Positions 24,002 to 32,305 of a stretch of DNA of 64,000 nucleotides are shown here, piece after piece. Origin of the DNA: JBIOXB01 sp050732395 (lineage in GTDB: Bacteria; Zhuqueibacterota; Zhuqueibacteria; Zhuqueibacterales; Zhuqueibacteraceae); assembly GCA_050732395.1 (NCBI GenBank), contig JBOHQX010000404.1, positions 62,001 to 126,000 on the forward strand, in the 5' to 3' direction. The notes beneath the pieces are model-generated. The model searched no databases. It saw nothing but the letters and a program-made list of their open reading frames with translations, and was not told where the DNA came from. Position 1 is the first letter of the stretch, and each line of letters begins with the position of its first letter. Made by a program: the position numbers and the translations under genes.

Positions 24002-25699
24002 ATGGTTGAGAAAACACACAAACAAATCAAGTCTTTTGCATCAAAGCTGCCACAGCTTCTTCTTCTGGCGGCATCGGTGTTCATCTCTGGATGTGCCGGG
24101 ACGCGCAACGAGACGGAGCCGCAACCTGGAGCGAGCCAGGAATTGCAAAACAACGCTCCTGCTTACTCACCGTCCCAGGCAGAACAGCGGGTCTCGGACG
24201 ATAGACCGCCCGCAAATGCTTCGCGACCGTTGGCAATACCGAACGAGAGGTTGCAAAACGCAACCTCCACAGCCAAGAACGGATCCGACGTGCCACTGGA
24301 GCTCCAGTATCAACCGCTCGACGAAACTGAGATCAGCGAACGGTTGCAAACGCCGCTCTCGATGGATGATTGTATTCGCATTGCGCTGCACCAAAACTTC
24401 AGGCTGCGGCTGGCCAAGCATGATCTGTCGCGAGCAGAGGCTTCATTGCGCGGAAGTTCTGGCAAATTCTTGCCGGTTTTTGCGGTGACGGGCACCCAGG
24501 AAAGAATGGAGCAGAGGCTGCCTTTTAATCCGTTAGCGCCCAACGACCCCACGCGTTTGAATTTTAACAACAATTTTCTAATCGGCGAAGTTCAGCAAAC
24601 ACTCATGACCGGCGCCGTTTTGAATTTTTCCGGCGATCTTCGCGATCTGTATTCCAATACCAAAGCGCAGAATCTGGCTTATTCCCTGAGCCTGACGCAG
24701 CCGCTGCTCCGTGGCGCGTGGCCGACGGTGACGCGGAGCCCGATCGCGCTGGCGCGCCACGACCGGCACATTCAGGAATACCAGGTCAGCGACGCCAAAT
24801 TGAACACCATCTTCACGACGAAGCAGGCTTATTATAACGTCCTGCTCGCACGCGAATTGATCGAGGTCAATCAGGTTGCCCTCCGGCGCGATTCAACGCT
24901 GATACGCGCCTCGGAATCCATGATGCAAGCAAAGCGAGCAACGCAGCGCGACGTGTTGAGCGCGCAGATACGACTCGCCGAAGATCGCGCCGCGCTGATC
25001 CGAAGCGAAACCGAATATCAGCTCGCTCTGGATGCGCTGAAGGAGATCCTGGGCGTACCTTTGGAAATGCCTCTGCAAGTGACCGCGGCCGAGCTGAAAT
25101 TCTCACCGGTAACGTTGAATGAAAATGAGTTGGTCCGGCTGGCCTTGGACAACAACCCTCTGCTGCACGGCGCAAACGTTGCCATCGAACGCGCCCAGCT
25201 CTCCTACAAGGTCGCGAGAAATGCGCTGTTGCCGCAACTGGACGTCACGGTGGGACATTCCGGATTATTTGAAACCTTGCAGCTGCAGCGCCAGGAGCTT
25301 GGGAGCTCGGGCATGCTGGCCTCGTTCACATTGAGTTATCCCTTCTTGAATCGAGAGGCTGCCGGGGCCGCCGAGAATGCCCAGGTCGCCATCTCGCAAG
25401 AGCAAGACCGCCTGACCAATCTCCAGCGGCATATCGTCCTCAATATTCGCAGCATCGTGCACAACGCGCGGAGCACTGCTGAGGAGTTGAATGCCCTGAA
25501 TGGCACGATCACGGCTTCGCAGCAGAAAGTGGATTTTTCCACTACGATGTTCAATCTCGGCCGGGCTTCGAACTTGGATATTACCGATGCCCAGGAAGAC
25601 TTGTTGAAAGCCCAAAATCAATATTTGGAAAAACTGGTTGATTACTATGCACAACTGGCCTTGCTCGAGAGTTTGATCGGCCAAGAATTGAGCCAGTAA
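24002..25699 (+). CDS. TolC-family outer membrane efflux protein
   Basis: 565 residues from ATG 24002, placed by GGAGG at 23992-23996; an ATG at 23984 lies before it. The lipobox ISGC gives a lipidated Cys at residue 31, so the protein is an outer-membrane lipoprotein, as in the NodT/OprM branch. About 85 low-complexity residues follow, then two OEP repeats: MDDCIRIALHQNFRLRLAKHDLSRAEASLRGSSGKFLPVF and NENELVRLALDNNPLLHGANVAIERAQLSYKVARNALLPQL, each leading to long coiled helices. The protein should form the trimeric outer-membrane channel of the tripartite exporter encoded by the next three genes. Confidence 0.9.
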   Translation: MVEKTHKQIKSFASKLPQLLLLAASVFISGCAGTRNETEPQPGASQELQNNAPAYSPSQAEQRVSDDRPPANASRPLAIPNERLQNATSTAKNGSDVPLELQYQPLDETEISERLQTPLSMDDCIRIALHQNFRLRLAKHDLSRAEASLRGSSGKFLPVFAVTGTQERMEQRLPFNPLAPNDPTRLNFNNNFLIGEVQQTLMTGAVLNFSGDLRDLYSNTKAQNLAYSLSLTQPLLRGAWPTVTRSPIALARHDRHIQEYQVSDAKLNTIFTTKQAYYNVLLARELIEVNQVALRRDSTLIRASESMMQAKRATQRDVLSAQIRLAEDRAALIRSETEYQLALDALKEILGVPLEMPLQVTAAELKFSPVTLNENELVRLALDNNPLLHGANVAIERAQLSYKVARNALLPQLDVTVGHSGLFETLQLQRQELGSSGMLASFTLSYPFLNREAAGAAENAQVAISQEQDRLTNLQRHIVLNIRSIVHNARSTAEELNALNGTITASQQKVDFSTTMFNLGRASNLDITDAQEDLLKAQNQYLEKLVDYYAQLALLESLIGQELSQ

Positions 25700-25730
25700 T
25701 CATAACATACTGAGCAGGACGCGAGAAGTA

Positions 25731-25752
25731 GGGGCGTCATGTAAGACGCCTC
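25731..25752 (+). terminator. Possible attenuator hairpin between tolC-like and adaptor genes
   Basis: GGGGCGTC (25731-25738) pairs with GACGCCTC (25745-25752) over eight positions with one G-U pair and a six-base loop. No T-run follows. It could reduce read-through from the outer membrane gene into the adaptor gene, but it is weak evidence. Confidence 0.3.
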
Positions 25753-25841
25753 GTGCTTCCAAAATTCGCACGAAAACAATGAAAGCGATTCTGCTTCGGA
25801 CGACGACAGGGTATGGACGACAACACTTGGAGGCAAATTCG

Positions 25842-27440
25842 ATGAAGAGAAAGTCATTACACTTTAGCCGCTCCACGGACGGAATAAAGCCTGGTGAGGC
25901 TAAATCCCTGGTGGAAGCAAGATTTTCTGGTCCGGCAAAACCCTTTGAGCCGGTAAAGCTCTTTGCACCGGTAGAGCCTTTTCAGCAGGTGAAGCCTTTT
26001 GAGCCGATGAGCGCTCTTGAGGAGGTAAAACCCTTGGAAGAGGCGCAACCAATGGAGGAGGTAAATCCTTTGAACGAGGTAAATCCTTCGAAAGAGGTAA
26101 AGCTTTTGAAAGATGTAAAACTTTCGAAAGAGATAAAATCTTCGAAAGAGGTAAAACCCCCGGAAGGCAAAAAAAGCAAATTCAAAAAAACCAAAGTGAT
26201 ATTGGCCGTGATCGTTTTAGGCGGAATTCTTGCGGGCGGCACAGCTATGGTCACGAATACGGAAAACACCCCGATACCGAGCACGACCGTCAAGCGTGGA
26301 CCGGTTGCGATCAAAATCACGGAAATCGGCGAGCTTCGCGCACAGGACCAAATCACCATCGGCGCGCCCAACGATAAGATGATTCTGTGGATGGCGCCCG
26401 AAGGTAAATGGGTGGAGGAAGGCGATACCCTGGTGGTTTTTGAGTCGGAGAAATACATGATCGCACGAGGAGAGGCATCCTCCGGCGTCCTGGTGGCAAG
26501 AGCAGATTTAACCAAAACGCAGAGCGATCTCGAAGGCCAGAGGACGAAGGAGGAAGCAGCGCTCCAAAATTACAATTCGCTGGCCGAGCTGGCAAAGAAA
26601 GGCTTTGTCATGGAGAGCGAGGTTGGGCAAGCCCGGTTGGCCTATTTGGAAGCGCAAGCCAAGACAAGATCCCTTAAGGCGACCGTGGATGCGGCGCGCG
26701 CCAACGTGCAACGCGCGAACCGGGGCGTGGCGCAGCAAGACCGGAAACTGCGCGAAACTTTCGTGCTGGCGCCGCGTGCCGGCTTGGTGGTTTATGCGAT
26801 GACCGGAGACAATGAGAATCCGAGGAAAGTCAGCGTGGGCATGATTCCATTTGAAGGAATGAACTTGATGCACCTGCCGGACGTTTCCACGATGATGGTG
26901 GATGCGGAAATCAGCGAAGTTGATCTGGCCAGGCTGAAGTTGGGCCAGCTGGCGGAAATTCGCCTGGACGCTTTTCCGGACGCCGTCTTCAAAGGTGAAG
27001 TCAACCAAATTGCAGATTTGGCGCAGCGCAAAATCAGCACCATTACCGGAAAATTGACCGGTGCGAAAGTTTTTCGAGTAACCATCAAAGTGCTCGGGCG
27101 CGACGAGCGCTTGAAGCCGGGGCTCACGGCGACTGTGGACATCCTCGTGAACCAGCATAATGAAGCGACTTATCTTCCTCTGGAAGCCATTTTTGTGGAT
27201 GAACAGGATCGCACCATAGCCTACATGGCAAAAACGGAGAAGATTGCACCGCGCCCGCTGGCGACCTCCGGGTTCTTCAATTATGCGTGGGATCGAGTGA
27301 GAAGCCTCAGGCCCCAGAAGAGAATTGTGCCCGTGTCCATCGTGATTGGAGAAAGCAACGATCGTGTTGCTGTGATCGAAGACGGCTTGCAAGAGGGCCA
27401 AATGGTTTATCTTACTCGCCCTCCTGAAATTCAAAAGTAG
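25842..27440 (+). CDS. MacA/HlyD-type periplasmic adaptor with hexapeptide-repeat N-terminus
   Basis: 532 residues from ATG 25842, which has TTGGAGG just upstream. Residues 33-104 are twelve consecutive six-residue units of the form K-P-x-E-E-V, with an aliphatic residue at every sixth position. A basic stretch and one membrane helix (VILAVIVLGGILAGGTAMV, about 119-137) follow. The periplasmic part is a membrane-fusion protein: a biotinyl-lipoyl-like half motif (APNDKMILWMAPEGKWVEEGDTLVVFES), a coiled hairpin (about 210-300), a second lipoyl half (FVLAPRAGLVVYAM) and beta-barrel/MP domains. It links the MacB-like transporter (27519-29589) with the TolC-like channel (24002-25699). The repeat region lies in the cytosol, which is unusual for this family. 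Confidence 0.88.
   Translation: MKRKSLHFSRSTDGIKPGEAKSLVEARFSGPAKPFEPVKLFAPVEPFQQVKPFEPMSALEEVKPLEEAQPMEEVNPLNEVNPSKEVKLLKDVKLSKEIKSSKEVKPPEGKKSKFKKTKVILAVIVLGGILAGGTAMVTNTENTPIPSTTVKRGPVAIKITEIGELRAQDQITIGAPNDKMILWMAPEGKWVEEGDTLVVFESEKYMIARGEASSGVLVARADLTKTQSDLEGQRTKEEAALQNYNSLAELAKKGFVMESEVGQARLAYLEAQAKTRSLKATVDAARANVQRANRGVAQQDRKLRETFVLAPRAGLVVYAMTGDNENPRKVSVGMIPFEGMNLMHLPDVSTMMVDAEISEVDLARLKLGQLAEIRLDAFPDAVFKGEVNQIADLAQRKISTITGKLTGAKVFRVTIKVLGRDERLKPGLTATVDILVNQHNEATYLPLEAIFVDEQDRTIAYMAKTEKIAPRPLATSGFFNYAWDRVRSLRPQKRIVPVSIVIGESNDRVAVIEDGLQEGQMVYLTRPPEIQK
25938..26153 (+). repeat. Twelve tandem 18-base units inside the adaptor gene
   Basis: The stretch encodes twelve hexapeptides in register, 216 bases in all (for example KPFEPV, KPLEEA, NPLNEV, KLSKEI). 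At DNA level many units share the form GGTAAA..CTTTTGA, so they look like a tandem duplication that has since drifted. Two further decayed units may precede it (25902-25937). Confidence 0.85.
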
Positions 27441-27518
27441 CAGCCCGAGTTGAATGACGTTCGGGCAATTTTTTGAAGTGAACCTAAGGGGCGAAGATAA
27501 CACCAGGAGACCATCACG

Positions 27519-28277
27519 ATGCATTTGCAGCAAACAGGCGGAGATGCCACCACGCTGGTGGAAATCAAGGATCTCAAGAGGACTTACTATCTGGGTGGAG
27601 CCGAGGTGCCCGCACTCCGCGGCGTTTCGTTGACGGTAAAGCGCGGCGAATTTGTGGCCATCATGGGCCCCTCCGGCTCGGGAAAATCGACGTTGATGCA
27701 TTTATTGGGGTGCCTGGATCGCCCGACCTCAGGCACATATGAGCTGGATGGCACGCCAGTGGAAAATCTTTCGGATCGGGAGTTGTCACACTTGCGTAAC
27801 CGCAAAGTGGGATTCGTCTTTCAATCTTTCAATCTCATTCCCCAGCTTACCGTTCTGGAAAATGTCGAAGTGCCTTTGATATACAAGGGCGTGGAACGCC
27901 AGGAGCGCCAAAGCCATTCCAGAGAACTACTCGAGGCCGTGGGGTTGGGGCACCGCTGCGATCATCATCCCAACCAGCTTTCCGGTGGCGAGAACCAACG
28001 GGTCGCCATTGCGCGCGCGCTGGTCACCGAACCCGACGTCATTTTAGCCGATGAACCCACAGGCAATCTCGATACCAAAACGGGCCAGGAGATCATGGAA
28101 ATACTGCAGGGTTTGAATGAGCGCGGCGCGACGATCATTCTCGTCACCCACGAAATTGGCAAGGCAAAATGGGCGCGCCGGCTAATTCACATGCAGGACG
28201 GCCAGATTCTGCGTGAGCTTCATGGCCAAGAAATCATAAAATTGTCAGATCTGTTTGAGGGATTGCCTCAAGCGTAA
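27519..28277 (+). CDS. MacB/LolD-type ABC transporter ATPase
   Basis: 252 residues. Walker A GPSGSGKST, Q-loop FQSFNLIPQLTVLENVEVPL, signature LSGGENQRVAIARAL (GGE rather than GGQ), Walker B ILADEPTGNLD and H-loop THE are all present. The sequence LGCLDRPTSGTYELDG is characteristic of the MacB/LolD/FtsE class. It drives the permease encoded 77 bases downstream by ATP hydrolysis at the cytosolic face. It is the only ATPase of this class in the window and could also serve the ATPase-less adaptor-permease set at 55049-59461 (inference). Confidence 0.92.
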   Translation: MHLQQTGGDATTLVEIKDLKRTYYLGGAEVPALRGVSLTVKRGEFVAIMGPSGSGKSTLMHLLGCLDRPTSGTYELDGTPVENLSDRELSHLRNRKVGFVFQSFNLIPQLTVLENVEVPLIYKGVERQERQSHSRELLEAVGLGHRCDHHPNQLSGGENQRVAIARALVTEPDVILADEPTGNLDTKTGQEIMEILQGLNERGATIILVTHEIGKAKWARRLIHMQDGQILRELHGQEIIKLSDLFEGLPQA

Positions 28278-28353
28278 CGCCAGCAGCACTTGCCGTCGAA
28301 ATAAAATGGAAACGTAAACCGTAAACTATCATTTATCGCCTGGGTCTAATGCC

Positions 28354-29589
28354 ATGCAATACGCGGAAACCTTACAGATTGGGGTGAAAAGCATTGCGGT
28401 GCATAAACTGCGCTCGCTGCTGACCACACTGGGTGTGATTTTTGGCGTCGCCGCAGTCATCTCAATGCTTTCCATCGGCGAAGGCGCCAAGCGTGCCGCG
28501 ATCGAGCAAATCAAGCTCCTGGGCACGAACAATATTCGCGTTCAACACGTGAAACTTGCCGGCGAGCAGGCCGCGGAAGCGGACAAAAAATTCTCGCGCG
28601 GACTCACCTATCCCGACGGGCAGTTGATCCGTGCGACCTTGCCGAATGCCAAAGGAGTTACGCCTCTCCGGTTTGTCGAAGTCGAAGTCATGGCGAACAA
28701 CAAAGAATCCAGCGGGCGGGTGGTTGGAACGGACGAGGCCTACCAGTGGGTAACAAATTTCCGGCCCAAAGAAGGCCGGTTCATTACGCCGTTTGACGTG
28801 CAAATGGCCAAACGGGTGTGCGTGATCGGTTGGGAAGTTCAACAGGAGCTTTTTGGCTACCGGAATGCGACCGGCCGGCGCATCAAGATCGGCGACGCTT
28901 GGTATACAGTTGTAGGCGTGATGGAACATAAAAGTATTAAAGAAGGAAAAACCTCGGTCATTAAGCTGCGCAATCTTAATAAGGATATCTATATCCCGAT
29001 CACGACGGCACTGAAGCGGTTCACCGACAGCAATAACCCGCATTTTGTCGAGGAGATTGCCATTCAGGTTGAGAATGAAGACCAGGTGCTACCGGCCTCT
29101 CAAGTTGTCAAGCGCCTGCTCGACCGCACGCACCATGGCGTGAGTGATTATGAAATTGTCATTCCCTCAGAGTTGTTGGCGCAGAGTCAAAGAACACAAC
29201 GGGTTTTTAATATTGTTATGGGCTCCATTGCTGCCATTTCCCTTCTGGTTGGCGGCATTGGTATTATGAACATCATGCTCGCCAGCGTCACCGAGCGTAC
29301 CAAAGAGATTGGCACACGCCGCGCGTTGGGCGCCACCCAGCGAGACATTATGGGTCAATTTCTGAACGAAACGATTTTGATCAGCGCAACCGGCGGCATC
29401 ATCGGCATTATCCTGGGCGCGGTGATGGCGAAGGGGATCAATTTATATGCCGGCTGGGACACGGTGATTTCGCTGTATAGCGTGGGGGTGTCCTTTGGTA
29501 TTTCGGCAATGGTCGGGATTGTGTTCGGGCTTTATCCGGCGCGCAAAGCCGCGAAAAAAGATCCGATTGCGGCCTTACGGTTTGAGTGA
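28354..29589 (+). CDS. MacB-type ABC transporter permease (FtsX-like)
   Basis: 411 residues: one N-terminal membrane helix (TTLGVIFGVAAVISMLSIG), a large periplasmic MacB_PCD domain (about 50-270) and three C-terminal helices beginning AAISLLVGGIGIMNIMLASVTERTKEIGTRRALGA, the signature of MacB permeases. Mechanotransmission of this class moves periplasmic substrates out through a TolC channel. It completes the set TolC-like, adaptor, ATPase, permease at 24002-29589. Substrate could be a peptide, glycolipid, macrolide or the product of another cluster; not visible in sequence. Confidence 0.92.
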   Translation: MQYAETLQIGVKSIAVHKLRSLLTTLGVIFGVAAVISMLSIGEGAKRAAIEQIKLLGTNNIRVQHVKLAGEQAAEADKKFSRGLTYPDGQLIRATLPNAKGVTPLRFVEVEVMANNKESSGRVVGTDEAYQWVTNFRPKEGRFITPFDVQMAKRVCVIGWEVQQELFGYRNATGRRIKIGDAWYTVVGVMEHKSIKEGKTSVIKLRNLNKDIYIPITTALKRFTDSNNPHFVEEIAIQVENEDQVLPASQVVKRLLDRTHHGVSDYEIVIPSELLAQSQRTQRVFNIVMGSIAAISLLVGGIGIMNIMLASVTERTKEIGTRRALGATQRDIMGQFLNETILISATGGIIGIILGAVMAKGINLYAGWDTVISLYSVGVSFGISAMVGIVFGLYPARKAAKKDPIAALRFE

Positions 29590-29610
29590 GTGCAGGCAAA
29601 TTTGGTTAGC

Positions 29611-29695
29611 TAAAAGCATCGACCCTCAGCCCATAACAACTCTCATGCGGGAGCGTCATGCCAACGCAGAAGTTGTTCTGGGCTGCATGCTTTTA
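29611..29695. terminator. Bidirectional terminator-like hairpin between convergent genes
   Basis: Nested arms: TAAAAGCAT (29611-29619) with ATGCTTTTA (29687-29695), and CAGCCCAtAACAACT (29627-29641) with AGTTGTTcTGGGCTG (29671-29685). The outer arms give a T-run on the plus strand and another on the minus strand. It lies exactly between the permease gene ending at 29589 and the minus-strand gene ending at 29708. Confidence 0.7.
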
Positions 29696-29707
29696 TGTTG
29701 AAAAAAA

Positions 29708-30628
29708 TCACTGGCCGCCAAATCCCGCCAAGAATTCTGCCGTAAAGCCATAACTATTCTGCTCAATCAATTGCTGTGCCCGCTGGCGGATCTTTGTATC
29801 GTCTCCCCGCAAAGCTTCCCACAAGATCTCCGGATGCTCCTGCAAAAGTTTCCTCATGCTTTCATGCGGCCGGAGATGATAATCGATCAGTTGCTGCGCT
29901 ACAGTCTGATTGAGATGGCCGGCTTTTGCCACCCTCTCAAAAAATTCCGGCCCGAGTTGAACCAAATGTCGCGCGCCAATACCATTCTGCGCCAGCACCT
30001 GTTCGCCGCCCTGGCCGCGATCGACCACGTTGATGGCCCATTGCAATTGCCCGCCGCGACTTTGGATTGCCGGTAGCCACGAGCGTACGTAACTCGATGC
30101 TTCTGTGACCAAATCGGCAACGTGCAAAACCCGCGCGCCATTCAGTGCTAACGATGCTTGCAAGCGAATTGCAGTGTTGTTTTGTTCATCATAAATCATT
30201 ACGGCCGACCGGTCCTTGAACAATACCAGCGCCGGTTTTTGAAGCCGTTTCGCCGTGAGCAAAGAAAAAAACCAGTCCCGCCGTTCCCCTCCGGAGACAT
30301 AACCAATTTGAGCCGCACCGATTTCATCTTTAGCTAGTGTGACAACTGCGTCGATAACCGCGCGATAGCCGGCATCTTCAGCGTAATTTTTCTCGGTGTG
30401 GGCGAGCAATCCCGTCAGCAGGCGCTTGCGATCGGCGGTATTCTGATCGATGAATGCCAGCAGGTCCTCGGCTTTCTTCCGTCCGCCGTACAGAAAATGT
30501 GCGTTGAGATAAAACGGCCCGACCGTGCCGGAAGTATACCAAAAAACTTTGCCGGCCGGCGCAAGCTCCAACGCCTGTGTTTCAAGCAAGAGATTTGAAA
30601 TTTCGTTCATGGGCTCGCAATTGTCCAT
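29708..30628 (-). CDS. Orotate-phosphoribosyltransferase-like protein, degenerate
   Basis: 306 residues (or 300 from an internal ATG at 30610; neither start has a clear ribosome site). The N-terminal part GKVFWYTSGTVGPFYLNAHFLYGGRKKAEDLLAFI resembles the orotate-binding start of PyrE. The later stretch VLHVADLVTEASSYVRSWLPAIQSRGGQL sits where PRTases have the PRPP loop (hydrophobic strand, then D-D-x-x-T-T-G-G), but the first acid and the Gly pair are missing, so PRPP binding is doubtful. About 100 C-terminal residues are helical and unrecognised. It stands alone on the minus strand. It may bind a nucleotide without PRTase activity. Family call is by eye. Confidence 0.5.
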   Translation of the reverse strand: MDNCEPMNEISNLLLETQALELAPAGKVFWYTSGTVGPFYLNAHFLYGGRKKAEDLLAFIDQNTADRKRLLTGLLAHTEKNYAEDAGYRAVIDAVVTLAKDEIGAAQIGYVSGGERRDWFFSLLTAKRLQKPALVLFKDRSAVMIYDEQNNTAIRLQASLALNGARVLHVADLVTEASSYVRSWLPAIQSRGGQLQWAINVVDRGQGGEQVLAQNGIGARHLVQLGPEFFERVAKAGHLNQTVAQQLIDYHLRPHESMRKLLQEHPEILWEALRGDDTKIRQRAQQLIEQNSYGFTAEFLAGFGGQ

Positions 30629-30718
30629 AAAAACTATGGCAAATTTAATCGTTCTATCTTATCTTGCAAGCACTATCAAAACCTTGATGAAGCCTCGAAA
30701 TATGAAGGTAACTTGTTG

Positions 30719-31660
30719 ATGGATCAAGCCCATTGGTTCGACGACTTACCCGTGTTGGGTAACATGACGCCCGAGCAGGCGGCGCTCAAGCTGCGCGAAT
30801 TGGGGGAAGAGGAAATGACAGGCAAGCCGGCAAGCTCAAAACCCGTGGTAACGCGTGGGGCAGGGGCGGCTACTTCCCGCAGCTTCGGAGACTGGTGGCC
30901 GTTCGGCGAGAAAGCCTGGCATCACACCGGGCACGCCTTTGGCCATATTGCACCAGCGCCGCCGAACGAAAGCGACCTGCCCATCCGGCACGCCGGTAAT
31001 ATTGCGCCGGATCAGGCCTTGAAGAATGCTCGCATCAAAATCACGCTGGATGCGATGCGCGTGGCGGATTATCCCGGACGCGGAACGCATCGGGTTTTGA
31101 TGGACTTTTACGCGCAAAACCATCGACCGGAAGGCGTCGAACATCTGCATTTTAATGCGACGTATCGCGTGCGCGAGAATGAGCATGCGGCAGTTCTGAG
31201 CTATCCCCTTTTCGTGGGATTGAACGCTGGCAGCGATGGTGTCGCTCTGAAGTGCTATACGGTGAACGTGAAAAATGAAGACGACGGGAGTTTCCTCAAC
31301 TTTTTGGAAACCGATGTCTTCCGTTTGGGCCTGCAACTGGGTAGCTTCGCCCATCCCGCCGTGACCCTCTTTTCCGAAATGGCTTACGGCTTGACCCGTG
31401 CGATCGCGCGCCGCACGAAAAATGTGGCGGTGCAGGACTTTCATCTCGGCCTCGATTTCAGCAACATTCCTACGCGCGCGCGTTTGGCCGAGGGCTCGTA
31501 CCTCGCCGTACAGATTCCAGAGAATATACAAACGGTGTGGGAATGGAAAGAATGGGTGTTCAACCCGAATTCCGGCCGCGTGGTCAAGCGGGACGATCCG
31601 GCGCAGTTGATTCCCTATAACTACGTCATCTTCGGTGTCAGCCGTTATGAAGGAAAATGA
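30719..31660 (+). CDS. Hypothetical protein, 313 residues
   Basis: ATG 30719 follows GAAGGTA; TTG codons at 30713 and 30716 are alternative starts. The first 80 residues are Pro/Ala/Gly-rich with an aromatic patch (RSFGDWWPFGEKAWHHTGHAFGHIAP). The rest (about 95-313) is one beta-rich domain: KITLDAMRVADYPGRGTHRVLMDFYAQNHRPEGVEHLHFNATYRVRENEHAAVLSYPLFVGLNAGSDGV. There is no signal peptide and no recognised catalytic motif. I have seen similar unnamed domains described only as hypothetical; I cannot name it. It has its own promoter region, being divergent from 29708-30628. Confidence 0.7.
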   Translation: MDQAHWFDDLPVLGNMTPEQAALKLRELGEEEMTGKPASSKPVVTRGAGAATSRSFGDWWPFGEKAWHHTGHAFGHIAPAPPNESDLPIRHAGNIAPDQALKNARIKITLDAMRVADYPGRGTHRVLMDFYAQNHRPEGVEHLHFNATYRVRENEHAAVLSYPLFVGLNAGSDGVALKCYTVNVKNEDDGSFLNFLETDVFRLGLQLGSFAHPAVTLFSEMAYGLTRAIARRTKNVAVQDFHLGLDFSNIPTRARLAEGSYLAVQIPENIQTVWEWKEWVFNPNSGRVVKRDDPAQLIPYNYVIFGVSRYEGK

Positions 31661-32305
31661 CATGACCACAATGGCGAACCGATTGTGAACCTGCCCAGGC
31701 GCTCGCAGCGACGAGCGTGCATCGACTGGAAAGAGTTTCAGTAATCATAAAGCCTCCTTGCTGATTTACGATTGCCGATTCTATCGGGCCCTGGGCTTTG
31801 GCCGTGATGTGAGAACAGCGTTTGATTTGGGCTGTTCACAGATCGACTTGACTGGATTGAATGAGCAAAATACGCCCCAGTTGTTGACGCAGAGGGCAGA
31901 GCAATTTGTATTTCGCAAAAAAAACGCTTGACTACTTCATAAAATTTTGCATTATTACGCGCGAATTTGTAGTGATTGAACATTCCAGCTTTGTTTCAGA
32001 TTTGAGCACCTCACGCATGTGGTCCTCATGCATGCTTTCTCTCCGCCAGGTCGTTCTTCACAAATGCTTGAGTGTTTTGTAGTTCTGGGGTAGAGCCTGA
32101 GCAATTTTTAAGCGCGCACATTAGGAGTCGATGAGTCCGTCGAGGGCATACAAAGCCTAACGGCGATGTTGTGCACTTGGTGAGCTTCTGCAGATTGCGT
32201 TTCGCGACCGTTCCTGCCCTCTCGCCTGGTTCGACAACGTTAAGCATAAATTATTGCAAACATTCAATTGTTTCCTTCTCCACTAACTCTCTACACGGAG
32301 GGATT
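31661..32305. other. Intergenic region, 645 bases, no gene seen
   Basis: AT-richer than its flanks; short frames here have no ribosome sites or familiar motifs. A weak promoter-like pair TTGACT (31928-31933) and ATTATT (31951-31956), 17 bases apart, lies 350 bases before the next gene. The region probably holds the control sequences and long leader of the secreted glycosidase gene at 32306. Confidence 0.4.

Noticed and set aside
25938..26153. Idea that the hexapeptide repeats form a left-handed beta helix like LpxA-type transferases.
   Set aside because: They share an aliphatic residue every six positions, but the small residue expected at the turn is replaced by Pro, Lys or Glu, and the region is cytosolic and highly charged.
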